Of a DNA stretch of 64,000 bases, positions 16,035-25,020 are shown one piece after another. A program made the position numbers and the translations under genes. Source of the stretch: CAYPGJ01 sp050174775 (GTDB lineage: Bacteria > Planctomycetota > Phycisphaerae > Phycisphaerales > UBA1924); assembly GCA_050174775.1 (NCBI GenBank), contig JBFXJP010000002.1:186001-250000 (forward strand), in the 5' to 3' direction. The notes below the pieces were generated by a model. The model did not search any database, was not told the DNA's origin, and saw only the letters and a program-made list of their open reading frames with translations. Numbering within the stretch: the stretch's first letter is position 1; each line of letters starts with the position of its first letter.

Positions 16035-16071
16035 GCCCCGATGCTACCGGCCCGCCCCGCGCGCGGTTTCG

Positions 16072-16791
16072 TCATCGATCCGAGTCCCCGGCCGCATCCC
16101 GCGCCTCCGGACGCACGCACCGGCGCGCGAAGCGCGCCACATCGCTGTCCTTCCCGTACACCGTGAGCGCATCCCCAGCCCGCAATCGTGTCCCTCCCTG
16201 CGGCGTCGGGAAAAACTCCTCCTCCTGCCGCGCGATCCCAAGCACCATCACCCCCTGCTCGCTGCGGAGCGCCAGCTCCGCGAGCGTCCGACCCGCCACC
16301 TCGCTCCCCTCCTCCACATTCACCTCGTCGACACCGAATCCCGAGTGCAGGCGCAGCAGCCGCGCGTAATCGTGCACGTGCACCCGTGCGCTCGGCCCGA
16401 GCCTGTCCACGGTCCTGTCGATCAAACGCAGCGCGACCCGCGAGCGGGAGAGCGCCCACAGCGCCGCAACTCCAACCACCAGCACTCCGAGATGCAGCCC
16501 CTGCTCCCGCGTCGACGCCGTACGCACGAACGTGATGATGATCGCGCCGAGCGCCCCCGTCAGCCCGATGTTTCCTACGACGATCAGGTCACGGATGATG
16601 CGCCGACGCACCGGGTGGTTGACCACCAGCTCAGACTCGCCCGTCGTGAACCCCGCGCCGAAGAACGCGGACACGGCCTGGAACTGCGCCGATTCCCTCG
16701 AGAGCCCCGTCCGTTCCAGGGCAGTCGCTCCAAGGCGCACCACAAAGAACGCCACCGCCGCGACGATGAACAGGGAGATAATGCCGACCAT
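16072..16791 (-). CDS. Membrane protein with C-terminal TrkA-C (RCK_C) domain
   Basis: A 239-residue protein. The first ~100 residues hold three hydrophobic helices (SLFIVAAVAFFVVRLGA; LIVVGNIGLTGALGAIIITFV; GVLVVGVAALWALS). The C-terminal ~85 residues are a TrkA-C domain: EGSEVAGRTLAELALRSEQG, VLGIARQ and TRLRAGDALTVYGK. TrkA-C domains bind ligands such as c-di-AMP and gate K+ or other ion transporters. This small three-helix form is likely a regulator or a transporter fragment. I chose the ATG at 16791 because the upstream extension lacks homology-like order. It precedes the ABC ATPase by 37 bases on the same strand. Confidence 0.75.
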   Translation of the reverse strand: MVGIISLFIVAAVAFFVVRLGATALERTGLSRESAQFQAVSAFFGAGFTTGESELVVNHPVRRRIIRDLIVVGNIGLTGALGAIIITFVRTASTREQGLHLGVLVVGVAALWALSRSRVALRLIDRTVDRLGPSARVHVHDYARLLRLHSGFGVDEVNVEEGSEVAGRTLAELALRSEQGVMVLGIARQEEEFFPTPQGGTRLRAGDALTVYGKDSDVARFARRCVRPEARDAAGDSDR

Positions 16792-17085
16792 GTCGTCAGG
16801 GTACGACGGCCTGGCGGGGAGAGCCGAACTGCGCAACGAACCGCCTCAGGTGCGTGGCCCGAGGCGATCCGGTCTCTCCTCCCGTCGGCCCGAGGGCCGC
16901 GAGGGTAACTGTCGCTCCGACTCGCCGAAGACGTGGGTTGCAAGAAGGAGCGAGTGCGCTCAGAGAGTCTCTCGCCCCCCCCTTCCTGCGCGGCGCCCCA
17001 CGAAGAAAGGGCCACGACACAACCACCGCGCACCGGCCACCGCGCTCACCGGCGCCGCGCGCCTCACGATACCCAACCGTTTTCC

Positions 17086-17433
17086 TTACTTGCCCTCTTC
17101 CAGCTGCAGCGACGCCAGCGCGCTCGCCGTGTCCGGGAGGAACCGGAACACCTTGTCCAGCCCCGTCACCAGCATCACCGACCACACCTGATCCGAGACG
17201 CAGCAGATCTTCAGCCGACGACCGCACTCGTCCAACCTCTTGCGCAACCGCAGCAACTGCGCGATGTTGGACGAATTCAGGTACGTCACCGACGCCATGT
17301 TCAGCACCACGCTCGGCGTGTCCGCGGGCTCCTTGCCCACCAGACGGTTGTAGAGGTTGTTCAACTCCTCCGAGAGCGCCGGCTCGTCGGCGAGTTCAGC
17401 GATGACGATAGTGTCGGACCAGTCGATGGCCAT
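17086..17433 (-). CDS. STAS-domain protein, anti-sigma factor antagonist-like
   Basis: A 115-residue protein that is a single STAS domain. The SVVLNMASVTYLNSSNIAQLLRL segment carries the conserved Asp/Asn-x-Ser region, with Ser-Ser-Asn at the phosphorylation site seen in SpoIIAA-like antagonists. Such proteins bind a kinase/anti-sigma factor in the unphosphorylated state and so release a sigma factor or control another partner. No kinase (SpoIIAB/RsbW) or phosphatase gene is adjacent, so the partner is unknown. It follows gyrA on the same strand with a 90-base gap. Length is typical. Confidence 0.85.
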   Translation of the reverse strand: MAIDWSDTIVIAELADEPALSEELNNLYNRLVGKEPADTPSVVLNMASVTYLNSSNIAQLLRLRKRLDECGRRLKICCVSDQVWSVMLVTGLDKVFRFLPDTASALASLQLEEGK

Positions 17434-17523
17434 GGGTCGGTTCCTCTCACATCCCCTTCCGTGAGGGGGAGGTCCAGCCTACCACACTCCGCAATCAAGG
17501 CCCTTCGACGACACGCCGGTCCC

Positions 17524-20163
17524 TTATTCCGCCTCCTCACCGGGCACCCGCGCCGCAGCGATCACCCGATCATCGTCCCGCAGTCGAACCACCCGCACCC
17601 CCTGGGCGCCCCGACCCGTCCTGCGGATCTCCGTGGCCGGGATGCGCACCAGCATCCCACCTGCCGTCACCACCATCACGTCGTCCGTGTCCAACACCGG
17701 GATCGCCGAGACCGCGCGACCGTTCTTCTCCCCAGTGTCGATGTCGATCCGGCCCTTCCCGCCGCGCGACTGGGCCCTCGGCTTCCCGCTCTCCGGGTGC
17801 ACCAGGTACTCATCCACTCCCGTCCGCTTCCCGTTCCCGCGCTCCGTGATCGTCAGCAGGTCCAGACCCTCCACGGCCGTCACGCGGTCACCGTTCGAGT
17901 CCTTGCCCATCGGCACACCCACCAGCCCGATCACCCGGTCATCGTCCGCGAGGTCGATCCCCTTCACGCCCGCGGCGGAGCGGCCCATGAGCCGCGCATC
18001 GTCCTCGTTGAACCGGATCGCCATCCCGTTGGCCGTGGCCAGCAGCACGTCGTCCAGTCCCTTCGTCACCGCCACGCCCATCAGCCCGTCGCCCTCCTTG
18101 AGGCCGACCGCGATGAGGCCCGACTTGTTCACGTTGCGATAGTCTTTGAGCGCCGTGCGCTTCACGATGCCCTGCTCCGAAGCGAACGTCAGGAAATCGC
18201 TCGACCGCTCGAAGTCCTTGATCGTCAGGTACGCCACGAACCGCTCGCCCTCACGGCGCTCCACGAGGTTCACGATCGAACGCCCGCGGCTCGTGCGGCT
18301 CATCTCCGGAAGCTCGTACACCTTCAGCCGGAACACACGCCCCGTGTTCGTGAAGCACAGCAGATCGTCGTGCGTGCCCGCCACGAACAGGTGCTCGATG
18401 AAGTCCTCGTCCTTCGCGTCCGACGCGATGATCCCCACTCCCCCGCGCCCCTGCTGCTTGTACGTCTCCAGCGGCATCCGCTTCACGTACCCCTCGTGCG
18501 AGATGGTCACCACCATCTCGCGCTCCTGGATCAGGTCCTCCATCGTGATGTCGATGTCCCGGTCCTCGATGGCCGTGCGACGATCCGACCCGTGCCGAGC
18601 ACGCATCGCAGCGCAGTCCGCCTTGATGATCCCCAGCACACGCTCCTTGCTCGCCAGGATCGCCTCGAACTCCTGGATCTCACTCACCAGGCCCGTGTAA
18701 TCCCCCACCAGCTTCTCGATCTCCAGGCCCACCAGCTGGATGAGCCGCATCGCGCCGATGGCCTCGGCCTGCACGCGCGTCAGCGCCGCCCCCTCCGCCC
18801 CGCCCGCCTTCGCCATCAGCCGCGCCGGGATCGCGCTGGCGCGCGGATGCGACGACGCGATGCGGAACGCACGCGCCATCAACGACCGGATCGCCTCCTC
18901 CCGCGTCGACGACGCCCGGATGATCCGGATCACCTCGTCGATGTCGCACACCGCGAAGATCAGACCCTCCAGGATGTGGGCCTTCTTCTGCGCCTCACGC
19001 AGAAGGTGCGCCGTCCGCCGGCGGATCACCTCCACGCGGTGCTCGACGTAGTGCCGGATCATCTCCCGCAACGACAGCGTCCGGGGCTGCCGGTTCACCA
19101 GCGCGATGTTGATGATCGAGAACGTCTGCTGCAGCGGCGTGAACTGGTACAGCTGCTGCTCCACCACCGCGGCGTCCGCGCCGCGCTTCAGCTCGCACAC
19201 GATCCGCACCGGGTTGCGCATGTCCGCCTCGTTGCGCGCATCCGCGATGTCCTTGATCTTCTCCTCACGGATCGCGTCCACGATCCGCTCCATCAGCGTC
19301 TCGCCCGTGAGCTGGTACGGCAGCGAGTTGATCACCAGCTGCTGCCGGTCCTTGCTCCCCGGGATCGGCTCGATCTCCACCGTGCCCCGCACCGTCACGC
19401 GCCCGCGCCCCGTCGCGTACGCCTCAGCGACCCCGCGCCGCCCGCAGATGATCCCCCCGGTCGGGAAGTCCGGCCCCGGAACGATCCGCAGCAGCTCCTC
19501 CAGCCCGATGTTCGGGTTGTCGATCACCGCCTCCACCGCGTTCAGGATCTCCGTCGGGTTGTGCGGCGGGATCGACGCCGCCATCCCCACCGCGATCCCC
19601 GTCGACCCGTTCACCAGCAGGTTCGGGAACCGGCTCGGCAGGACCGTCGGCTCCTCCCGCGTGTCGTCGTAGTTCGGGTGGTAGTCCACCGTGTCGAGCT
19701 TGAGGTCCTCGAGCATGTCGGCCGCGGCCTCGCCCATCCGCGCCTCGGTGTACCGCATGGCCGCCGGCGGATCACCGTCGATCGACCCGAAGTTCCCCTG
19801 CTTGTTCACCAGCGGCGTGCGCATCACCCACTCCTGCGCGAATCGCACGAGCGTGGGATAGATCACGGCCTCGCCGTGCGGGTGGTAGTTGCCCGACACG
19901 TCGCCGCAGATCTTCGCGCACTTACGGTGCTTGCTCCGAGGCCCGAGATTCAGGTCGTTCATCGCGACCAGGATGCGCCGCTGGGAGGGCTTCAAGCCGT
20001 CGCGCACGTCCGGCAACGCACGATCCATGATCGTGCTCATCGCGTACGTCAGGTACGAATCCTGAAGCTCGCGCTCGATCGCCAGGTCCACGATCGTCCC
20101 GTGCACCGGGCCCCCGCCCCCCGCCTCCTGACCCTCCGCACCGACGCTCGGCGTCTCGCTCAT
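17524..20163 (-). CDS. gyrA: DNA gyrase subunit A
   Basis: An 879-residue type IIA topoisomerase A subunit that breaks and rejoins DNA through a catalytic tyrosine. The catalytic Tyr is residue 138 in AAMRYTEARM. The C-terminal beta-pinwheel carries a near-canonical GyrA box (QSRGGKG), which supports gyrase rather than topoisomerase IV. In the quinolone-determining loop the sequence is HPHGEAVIYP, so the positions of E. coli Ser83 and Asp87 are Ala99 and Pro103. A 74-base gap separates it from the upstream membrane protein gene. gyrB is not in the window. Confidence 0.96.
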   Translation of the reverse strand: MSETPSVGAEGQEAGGGGPVHGTIVDLAIERELQDSYLTYAMSTIMDRALPDVRDGLKPSQRRILVAMNDLNLGPRSKHRKCAKICGDVSGNYHPHGEAVIYPTLVRFAQEWVMRTPLVNKQGNFGSIDGDPPAAMRYTEARMGEAAADMLEDLKLDTVDYHPNYDDTREEPTVLPSRFPNLLVNGSTGIAVGMAASIPPHNPTEILNAVEAVIDNPNIGLEELLRIVPGPDFPTGGIICGRRGVAEAYATGRGRVTVRGTVEIEPIPGSKDRQQLVINSLPYQLTGETLMERIVDAIREEKIKDIADARNEADMRNPVRIVCELKRGADAAVVEQQLYQFTPLQQTFSIINIALVNRQPRTLSLREMIRHYVEHRVEVIRRRTAHLLREAQKKAHILEGLIFAVCDIDEVIRIIRASSTREEAIRSLMARAFRIASSHPRASAIPARLMAKAGGAEGAALTRVQAEAIGAMRLIQLVGLEIEKLVGDYTGLVSEIQEFEAILASKERVLGIIKADCAAMRARHGSDRRTAIEDRDIDITMEDLIQEREMVVTISHEGYVKRMPLETYKQQGRGGVGIIASDAKDEDFIEHLFVAGTHDDLLCFTNTGRVFRLKVYELPEMSRTSRGRSIVNLVERREGERFVAYLTIKDFERSSDFLTFASEQGIVKRTALKDYRNVNKSGLIAVGLKEGDGLMGVAVTKGLDDVLLATANGMAIRFNEDDARLMGRSAAGVKGIDLADDDRVIGLVGVPMGKDSNGDRVTAVEGLDLLTITERGNGKRTGVDEYLVHPESGKPRAQSRGGKGRIDIDTGEKNGRAVSAIPVLDTDDVMVVTAGGMLVRIPATEIRRTGRGAQGVRVVRLRDDDRVIAAARVPGEEAE

Positions 20164-20238
20164 CCCGCAAAGCCTCCCTCATGCCGTCAGCAGAAAACCC
20201 CCGAATACCTCGCGAACATTCTAGGGCGCAAACGCCCT

Positions 20239-21411
20239 TCACGCCGCGCGTGCGCCACCCCGGAGCAGCGGCAATTTCGCCCCCAGAACCACCGCCAGCC
20301 CAGGCGCCAGCCACACCCATTCCTTCTCCACGAACCCCATCCAGAACATGGGCGACGCGATCCCCACAGCCAGCGCCCACCACGTCAACGCGCGCCGCCG
20401 TCTCTTCCCCATCACCAGCCACACGTACGCCGGGAACACCAGCCCGTACATCGCCATGAACACCACGTACACGATCTCGCCCCCCCCGTACCTAGGCCGC
20501 AACAGCACCCCCGGGATCAGACCCAGCGCCACGCCGACGAGCAGGGGGGTCAGCGCCGCATGGATCACCCCCGCGCCCCGTCCCCCGCGCCGCAACGACG
20601 CACGCTCCCTCGCGTGCGCTCCGACCGTGAACCCGGCCTGCAGCGTCATGTGCGCGACGAGGTAGTACGACCACCAATCGTTCGTGATGATCCCCTGCGC
20701 GTACAGCAGCGTCGCCACGATCATCACGAGAAACAGCACGCCGAAGCCAAGCACAAACGCGACGTCACCCGCCCGCCCCGCAGTCTCACGCCGCACACGA
20801 TGGAATGTGAGGTCGAGATACGGGCACAACGCGAAGCCGAACACGCACACCGGCGCGAGGTACAGCAACTCCGTCGGTGAGGACCGCCCCGAGACCTCCG
20901 GCAGCACAAACTGCCCCGCACCCGTTCGGCGCGCCATCACCAACATCCCGATCGACAGCAGCCACGTGATGACCGCCGCAACGCCCCATCCCCCCGACTT
21001 CAACCGCGCAAGCCCCAGCGAGAAGAGGGCCATCGTGCCGACGCACACCACCCCGGCATAGCGACCCGCGTACACGTCGAACGTGAACCCGCACACCCAC
21101 GTCACGAAGAAGGCCTGAAACGCGATCGTCGTCGCGCTGAACGCCGACGCCGCGACCCGATGCCCCTCCAGCATCTCCCCCGACGCCCCGCGCCGGCGCA
21201 GCACGAGCCCCATCCCCGCGGCGCCCACCACGTTCGGAACCGCAAACGCCACCCACCCGGGCCACCCGAACTCGCGCATCAGGATCACCGGGAGATACAT
21301 CCCGATCACCCACGTCCACGAGCACGCCAGGAACGCCGCGCGAGACACCACACCCCACACCCCCGTGCGCGCTGCTCCTACGGCATCACCCGCCCCGGCC
21401 TCCGCGCGCAC
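20239..21411 (-). CDS. Polytopic membrane protein of unknown function
   Basis: A 390-residue protein with about ten to eleven predicted transmembrane helices, for example AAFLACSWTWVIGMYLPVIL near the N-terminus and VVFMAMYGLVFPAYVWLVMG near the C-terminus. The layout resembles a transporter of the APC/SSS-like superfamily (a helix break GWPGWVAFAVPNVVGAAGMG), but I cannot assign a family. The start is a GTG at 21411, two bases after the stop of the DUF4442 gene, which implies one transcript. Trp and Tyr are frequent. The substrate is unknown. gyrA lies downstream, but that is no evidence of a functional link. Confidence 0.6.
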   Translation of the reverse strand: MRAEAGAGDAVGAARTGVWGVVSRAAFLACSWTWVIGMYLPVILMREFGWPGWVAFAVPNVVGAAGMGLVLRRRGASGEMLEGHRVAASAFSATTIAFQAFFVTWVCGFTFDVYAGRYAGVVCVGTMALFSLGLARLKSGGWGVAAVITWLLSIGMLVMARRTGAGQFVLPEVSGRSSPTELLYLAPVCVFGFALCPYLDLTFHRVRRETAGRAGDVAFVLGFGVLFLVMIVATLLYAQGIITNDWWSYYLVAHMTLQAGFTVGAHARERASLRRGGRGAGVIHAALTPLLVGVALGLIPGVLLRPRYGGGEIVYVVFMAMYGLVFPAYVWLVMGKRRRRALTWWALAVGIASPMFWMGFVEKEWVWLAPGLAVVLGAKLPLLRGGARAA

Positions 21412-21413
21412 GC

Positions 21414-22106
21414 TCAGCCCTCGCGCCGACGCGCGTCGCGCGGCATCTTGTTGCCACGCTTGTCGCGACGCGACTTGTGGTGCGTCTTCGGCGTCACATG
21501 GAACGTCGCCTCACACCTCCCCACACGACGCTCCACCTTGTGCTTCCCCGGAACGATCTGCTGCACAACCTCCAGGTCCACGTCGAGGTTGAACTCCTTC
21601 CCCGTCGCGATCAACGCGTCCAGATCACCCCTGGGCGTCACCCGGTACAGCGCCGGACCGAAGCAGGGCCGCAGGAACTTGTACGACAGGTTCTTGCACA
21701 CCACCGTGTAGTCGCGCCCCACACGCCCCCAGATGTACATCCCCCCAGCGATCTCCGAGTTGGCCAGCAACGCCGCCCCGGCCATCGCGTTGTACCAGTT
21801 CTTGTTGAACCGACGGAACGGCAGCACCGCGTGGAACGTGTTCGCGTCGATCCGCTTGTACGTAATCCCCGACTTGAACGCGATCGGCAGCCAGATCCGC
21901 GAGCAGATCCAACGCCAGAACCGATTCGTCACCGTCTTCGCGCTGACGAACCCCTCGAACCGGTCCATGAACTTCGACTTGCGCGGCTGTCGCGCCACGA
22001 TCTGCCCGCTCGCCCCCGGCTCAGGCTCCAGCCCCGCCCCCCCGACGTCCACACCCGCGCGAGGCGCGCTCGCCGGGGCGTCCATCATCGTGCTGCCGGG
22101 CGTCAT
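21414..22106 (-). CDS. DUF4442 (hotdog-fold, thioesterase-like) protein
   Basis: A 230-residue protein. After a disordered N-terminus (about 45 residues), the core shows IAFKSGITYKRI, a RRFNKNWYNAMAGAALLANSEIAGG block and VVCKNLSYKFLRP, which match DUF4442, a family of hotdog-fold proteins related to acyl-CoA thioesterases. The tail is very basic (KTHHKSRRDKRGNKMPRDARRR). An acyl-thioester hydrolase or ligand-binding role is inferred from the fold only. It is in an apparent operon with the downstream membrane protein (two-base gap). The ATG at 22106 is the only good start. Confidence 0.65.
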   Translation of the reverse strand: MTPGSTMMDAPASAPRAGVDVGGAGLEPEPGASGQIVARQPRKSKFMDRFEGFVSAKTVTNRFWRWICSRIWLPIAFKSGITYKRIDANTFHAVLPFRRFNKNWYNAMAGAALLANSEIAGGMYIWGRVGRDYTVVCKNLSYKFLRPCFGPALYRVTPRGDLDALIATGKEFNLDVDLEVVQQIVPGKHKVERRVGRCEATFHVTPKTHHKSRRDKRGNKMPRDARRREG

Positions 22107-22184
22107 GAAATGCTCAGGGCCTCGTGTACGGACTCGGCGTGGGCAGGCTCCCCGCGTCGGGGTCAGAGTGTACCCGCTCCCCCC

Positions 22185-23111
22185 TCATCGGTCCGTCACT
22201 CCCGCGCTTCGCAGCGAATACGCCCCCGGTTTCGTCCCATCCGCCTCCACGCGCACCACCGCCTCCCCCGGCTCATGGTCCAACGCCAACACCCACCCCT
22301 TCTCCGACGCCTCATGCAACAGCCGCATCCGCATCCGCATGCTCACCCAAGGCTCCACGTCGTACGCCATGTTCGCCGCAGCAGAAGCATGATTCGCCGT
22401 CGGCATCACGTCCGGCACGAACACCACCGTCCCCCCATCCGCGCTCCGGAAACGCACCGCCTGCTGCCCCCACGTGTGCCCGGGCATCCGCACCACCTCG
22501 ATCCCCGGCGCCACCTCCGTCCCCGGAAACAGCTCCCCCCTCACATCCCCGATCTCGGACACCGGGTCCGGGGGAGTCACGCCCTCCACCTGCAACAGCC
22601 GCTCCCGCACCTCCTCCGTCAGGTGCTCCCGCAGATACGTCTTCGACATCGTCGATCGGTTCGCGATCGCATCCTCCCACTCGCGCCGCTGCGTCACGAT
22701 CCGCGCGTTCGGGAACGTCAGTTGTGGGGCATCCCCTTCCCCGCTCCTGGGCTTGCGCGTCAAGCCCCCAGCGTGATCAAAGTGCAGGTGCGTCACGATC
22801 ACCATGTCCACGTCCGCGGGCCTGCAGTCCGCCTCGTGCAGCGCATCGAGGATGCTCCGATCCTCCATCCCGTAGATGTCGCGCTCCTTTGCCCCGAACT
22901 TGTCCCCGTTCCCCACCTCCACCACCACGATCTTCCCGTCGCGCTCCAGCAACAGGCAATTGGTCTGCACCGGAATCCGGTTCCGCTCATCCGGCGTCAC
23001 CATCCGCGTCCACAGCGGCTTGGGAATCACCCCGAACATCGCGCCCCCGTCGAGCATGAACCCGCCCGCACGCAGCACCCGCCATCGCCATCCCTCGACC
23101 GTTTTCGTCAT
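22185..23111 (-). CDS. Metallo-beta-lactamase-fold hydrolase
   Basis: A 308-residue soluble protein with the binuclear-zinc motif HxHxDH (THLHFDHAGG near residue 107). Further ligands are plausible in the MPGHTWGQQ segment near 201 and in FVPDVMPTANH near 235. The family includes lactonases (AHL and others), glyoxalase II and arylsulfatases. The overall layout (LERDGKIVVVEVGNGDKF, ANHAS) resembles quorum-quenching lactonase-like members, but the substrate cannot be fixed from sequence. There is no signal peptide. It diverges from ruvB by 56 bases, so the two may share a regulatory region. Confidence 0.85.
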   Translation of the reverse strand: MTKTVEGWRWRVLRAGGFMLDGGAMFGVIPKPLWTRMVTPDERNRIPVQTNCLLLERDGKIVVVEVGNGDKFGAKERDIYGMEDRSILDALHEADCRPADVDMVIVTHLHFDHAGGLTRKPRSGEGDAPQLTFPNARIVTQRREWEDAIANRSTMSKTYLREHLTEEVRERLLQVEGVTPPDPVSEIGDVRGELFPGTEVAPGIEVVRMPGHTWGQQAVRFRSADGGTVVFVPDVMPTANHASAAANMAYDVEPWVSMRMRMRLLHEASEKGWVLALDHEPGEAVVRVEADGTKPGAYSLRSAGVTDR

Positions 23112-23167
23112 GTTCGCAGCCTAACCGACGTGTTTCCCTCCCGCGCCCGGTACACTCCACACGCCGA

Positions 23168-24271
23168 ATGGCTACCCAACGAATCATCGAGCCCGCCGCA
23201 CGCTCCCCCGAGGACGAACGCCTCAACTGGTCCCTCCGTCCCACCCGACTCAACGAGTACATCGGCCAGCGTGACCTCGTCGAACGCGTACGCATCGCCG
23301 TCCTGGCCGCCACCCAACGCAGCGAGCCGATGGAGCACCTCCTCCTCCACGGCCCCCCCGGCCTCGGCAAAACCACACTCGCCTCCGTCATCGCAGCCGA
23401 GATGGGCGTCGCGGCACACACCCTCTCCGGCGCCGCGCTCTCCCGCGCTTCCGACCTCGTCGGTGCCCTCACGCGGCTCAACGACCGCGACGTCCTCTTC
23501 ATCGACGAGATCCACCGCCTCCCGCCCGCCGTCGAAGAGTTCATCTACCCCGCCATGGAAGACTTCCGCATCGACATCTCCGTCGAGCAGGGCATGAACG
23601 CCCGCGCCGTCTCCCTCCGTCTCAAACCCTTCACCCTCATCGGCGCCACCACCCGCACCGGACTCATCTCCGGTCCCATGCGCTCCCGCTTCGGCATCGC
23701 GCACCACCTCGACCTCTATCCCCCCGAAGACATCCTCGTCATCCTCCAACGCTCCGCAGACCTCCTCTCCATCACCCACGCCCCCCCCGACGCGCTCCAA
23801 CGCATCGCCGTCCGCTCACGCGGCACGCCCCGCATCGCCAACCGACTCCTCCGCCGCGTCCGCGATTACGCCCAGGTCCGCGCCCAGGGCCGTCTCGACC
23901 CACGCGTCGTTGATGAAGCCCTCGCCCTCGAAGGCGTCGACGAGCTCGGCCTCGACGCCCTCGACCGCGCATACCTCAAAGCCCTCGCCACCACCTACAA
24001 CGGCGGCCCCGTCGGGCTCGAAGCCCTCGCGGCCACCCTCAACGAAGACGCCGGCTCCCTCGAAGATGTCGTCGAGCCCTTCCTCCTCCAGGCCGGCCTC
24101 GTCGCGCGCACACGCCGAGGCCGTCAACTCACACCGGCAGGCGCTGCGCGCAGCGGCGTCAACGCGCCCGCCCCACACTCACCCCTCGAAGCCGATTTAT
24201 TCACCATCGAATCAGCCCCGCGCGTCGAACCCACGACCGCGCGCCGAACACCCCAAAGGAGATCCCGATGA
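23168..24271 (+). CDS. ruvB: Holliday junction branch migration helicase RuvB
   Basis: A 367-residue AAA+ motor that drives branch migration with RuvA. The domains are all visible: N-terminal LRPTRLNEYIGQ, Walker A GPPGLGKTT, Walker B LFIDEIHRL, the sensor region GATTRTGLISGPMRSRFG, an arginine finger region, and a C-terminal winged helix (TYNGGPVGLEALAATLNED). The length is about 25-30 residues beyond the usual ~340, owing to a Pro/Thr/Arg-rich tail after the winged helix. The ATG at 23168 leads directly into a short basic N-terminus. The stop overlaps the next ATG (ATGA). RuvA is missing from the window; RuvC is at 13271. Confidence 0.95.
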   Translation: MATQRIIEPAARSPEDERLNWSLRPTRLNEYIGQRDLVERVRIAVLAATQRSEPMEHLLLHGPPGLGKTTLASVIAAEMGVAAHTLSGAALSRASDLVGALTRLNDRDVLFIDEIHRLPPAVEEFIYPAMEDFRIDISVEQGMNARAVSLRLKPFTLIGATTRTGLISGPMRSRFGIAHHLDLYPPEDILVILQRSADLLSITHAPPDALQRIAVRSRGTPRIANRLLRRVRDYAQVRAQGRLDPRVVDEALALEGVDELGLDALDRAYLKALATTYNGGPVGLEALAATLNEDAGSLEDVVEPFLLQAGLVARTRRGRQLTPAGAARSGVNAPAPHSPLEADLFTIESAPRVEPTTARRTPQRRSR

Positions 24272-24879
24272 GATTCCGTCTCGCAGCGGTGCTCGCCTCC
24301 CTCTGCCTCGCGGCGCCCGCGCTCGCGCAGGCCGGCCACGCCGACCCCAATGCCGACACCCCCGTCGACCCCAACGCCATGATGGAGGCCTACGCCAAGG
24401 CCAACGCCCCCAACGAAAACCACGCCAAACTCAACAACCTCATCGGCGACTGGGACGTCATCACCCGCGCATGGATGGACCCCAGCGCAGAGCCCATGGA
24501 GATGCACGGCAAGGTCGCCAAAGCCTGGACCCTCGACGGACGCTTCATCCGAGAAGACCTCTCCGGCGACAACCCCATGGGCCAGTACAGCGGCGTCGGC
24601 TATCTCGGCTTCGACAACGCCATCGACACCTACCAGGGCATGTGGCTCTCCTCCATGTCCACCGGCATGATCGCCTACTCCGGCAAGATCGACGACACCG
24701 GCAAAACACTCGTCTGCACCGGCAAGGAAAACGACCCCATGACCGGCCAGACTCTCGACTTCAAAATGACCATCACCCTCGACAACCCCGACTCCCACAC
24801 CCTCACCTTCTGGTACGTCATCCCAGGCGCCGGCGAGGTCAAAGCCTTCGAGATGATCCACACCAAAGCCGCCCACTGA
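24268..24879 (+). CDS. DUF1579 family protein, exported
   Basis: A 203-residue protein with a clear Sec signal (RFRLAAVLASLCLAAPALAQA, cleavage after ALA). The mature part matches DUF1579: LIGDWDV, GKAWTLDGRFI-type text (KAWTLDGRFIREDL), a GVGYLGFDN beta-strand and a closing FWYVIPGAGEVKAFEM. DUF1579 proteins have a lipocalin-like beta-barrel and no known function. It is translationally coupled to ruvB by a four-base overlap, with an AAAGGAG ribosome site before its ATG, and is followed by a strong terminator at 24912-24933. Confidence 0.85.
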   Translation: MRFRLAAVLASLCLAAPALAQAGHADPNADTPVDPNAMMEAYAKANAPNENHAKLNNLIGDWDVITRAWMDPSAEPMEMHGKVAKAWTLDGRFIREDLSGDNPMGQYSGVGYLGFDNAIDTYQGMWLSSMSTGMIAYSGKIDDTGKTLVCTGKENDPMTGQTLDFKMTITLDNPDSHTLTFWYVIPGAGEVKAFEMIHTKAAH

Positions 24880-24911
24880 CCCACCTCCACACAACCCGCC
24901 TTGACCCCCTC

Positions 24912-24933
24912 ACGGCCCTCACGGGCCGTTTTT
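24912..24933 (+). terminator. Rho-independent terminator of ruvB-DUF1579
   Basis: ACGGCCC (24912-24918) and GGGCCGT (24923-24929) form a perfect 7-bp stem around a 4-base loop, followed by a T-run through 24933. It lies 33 bases past the stop of the DUF1579 gene. Confidence 0.85.
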
Positions 24934-24979
24934 CATCTCCGAACCCCCTCTCACAGAGACTTATAGCCGAAAAATTGAA

Positions 24980-25014
24980 TTGTCTTTGACAAGAATAGTT
25001 GTCGGTGGTACGCT
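24980..25014 (+). promoter_or_regulatory. ArsR-module promoter with overlapping inverted repeats
   Basis: A -35 TTGACA (24986-24991) is 17 bases from a weak -10 TACGCT (25009-25014). Three TTGTC/GACAA half-sites (24980-24984, 24988-24992, 24999-25003) give two nested inverted repeats: one with a TTT centre and one with a 6-base centre GAATAG. They overlap the -35 box and spacer. The expected start of transcription coincides with the ATG at 25021, so the transcript would be leaderless. The likely ligand is the winged-helix protein encoded downstream. Confidence 0.65.
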
Positions 25015-25020
25015 CCTGGC

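Noticed and set aside
16933..20880. A 1315-codon open frame on the plus strand
   Set aside because: It runs antisense to gyrA and its neighbours and consists of Arg/His/Pro-rich text without any domain. It arises from the codon bias of gyrA.
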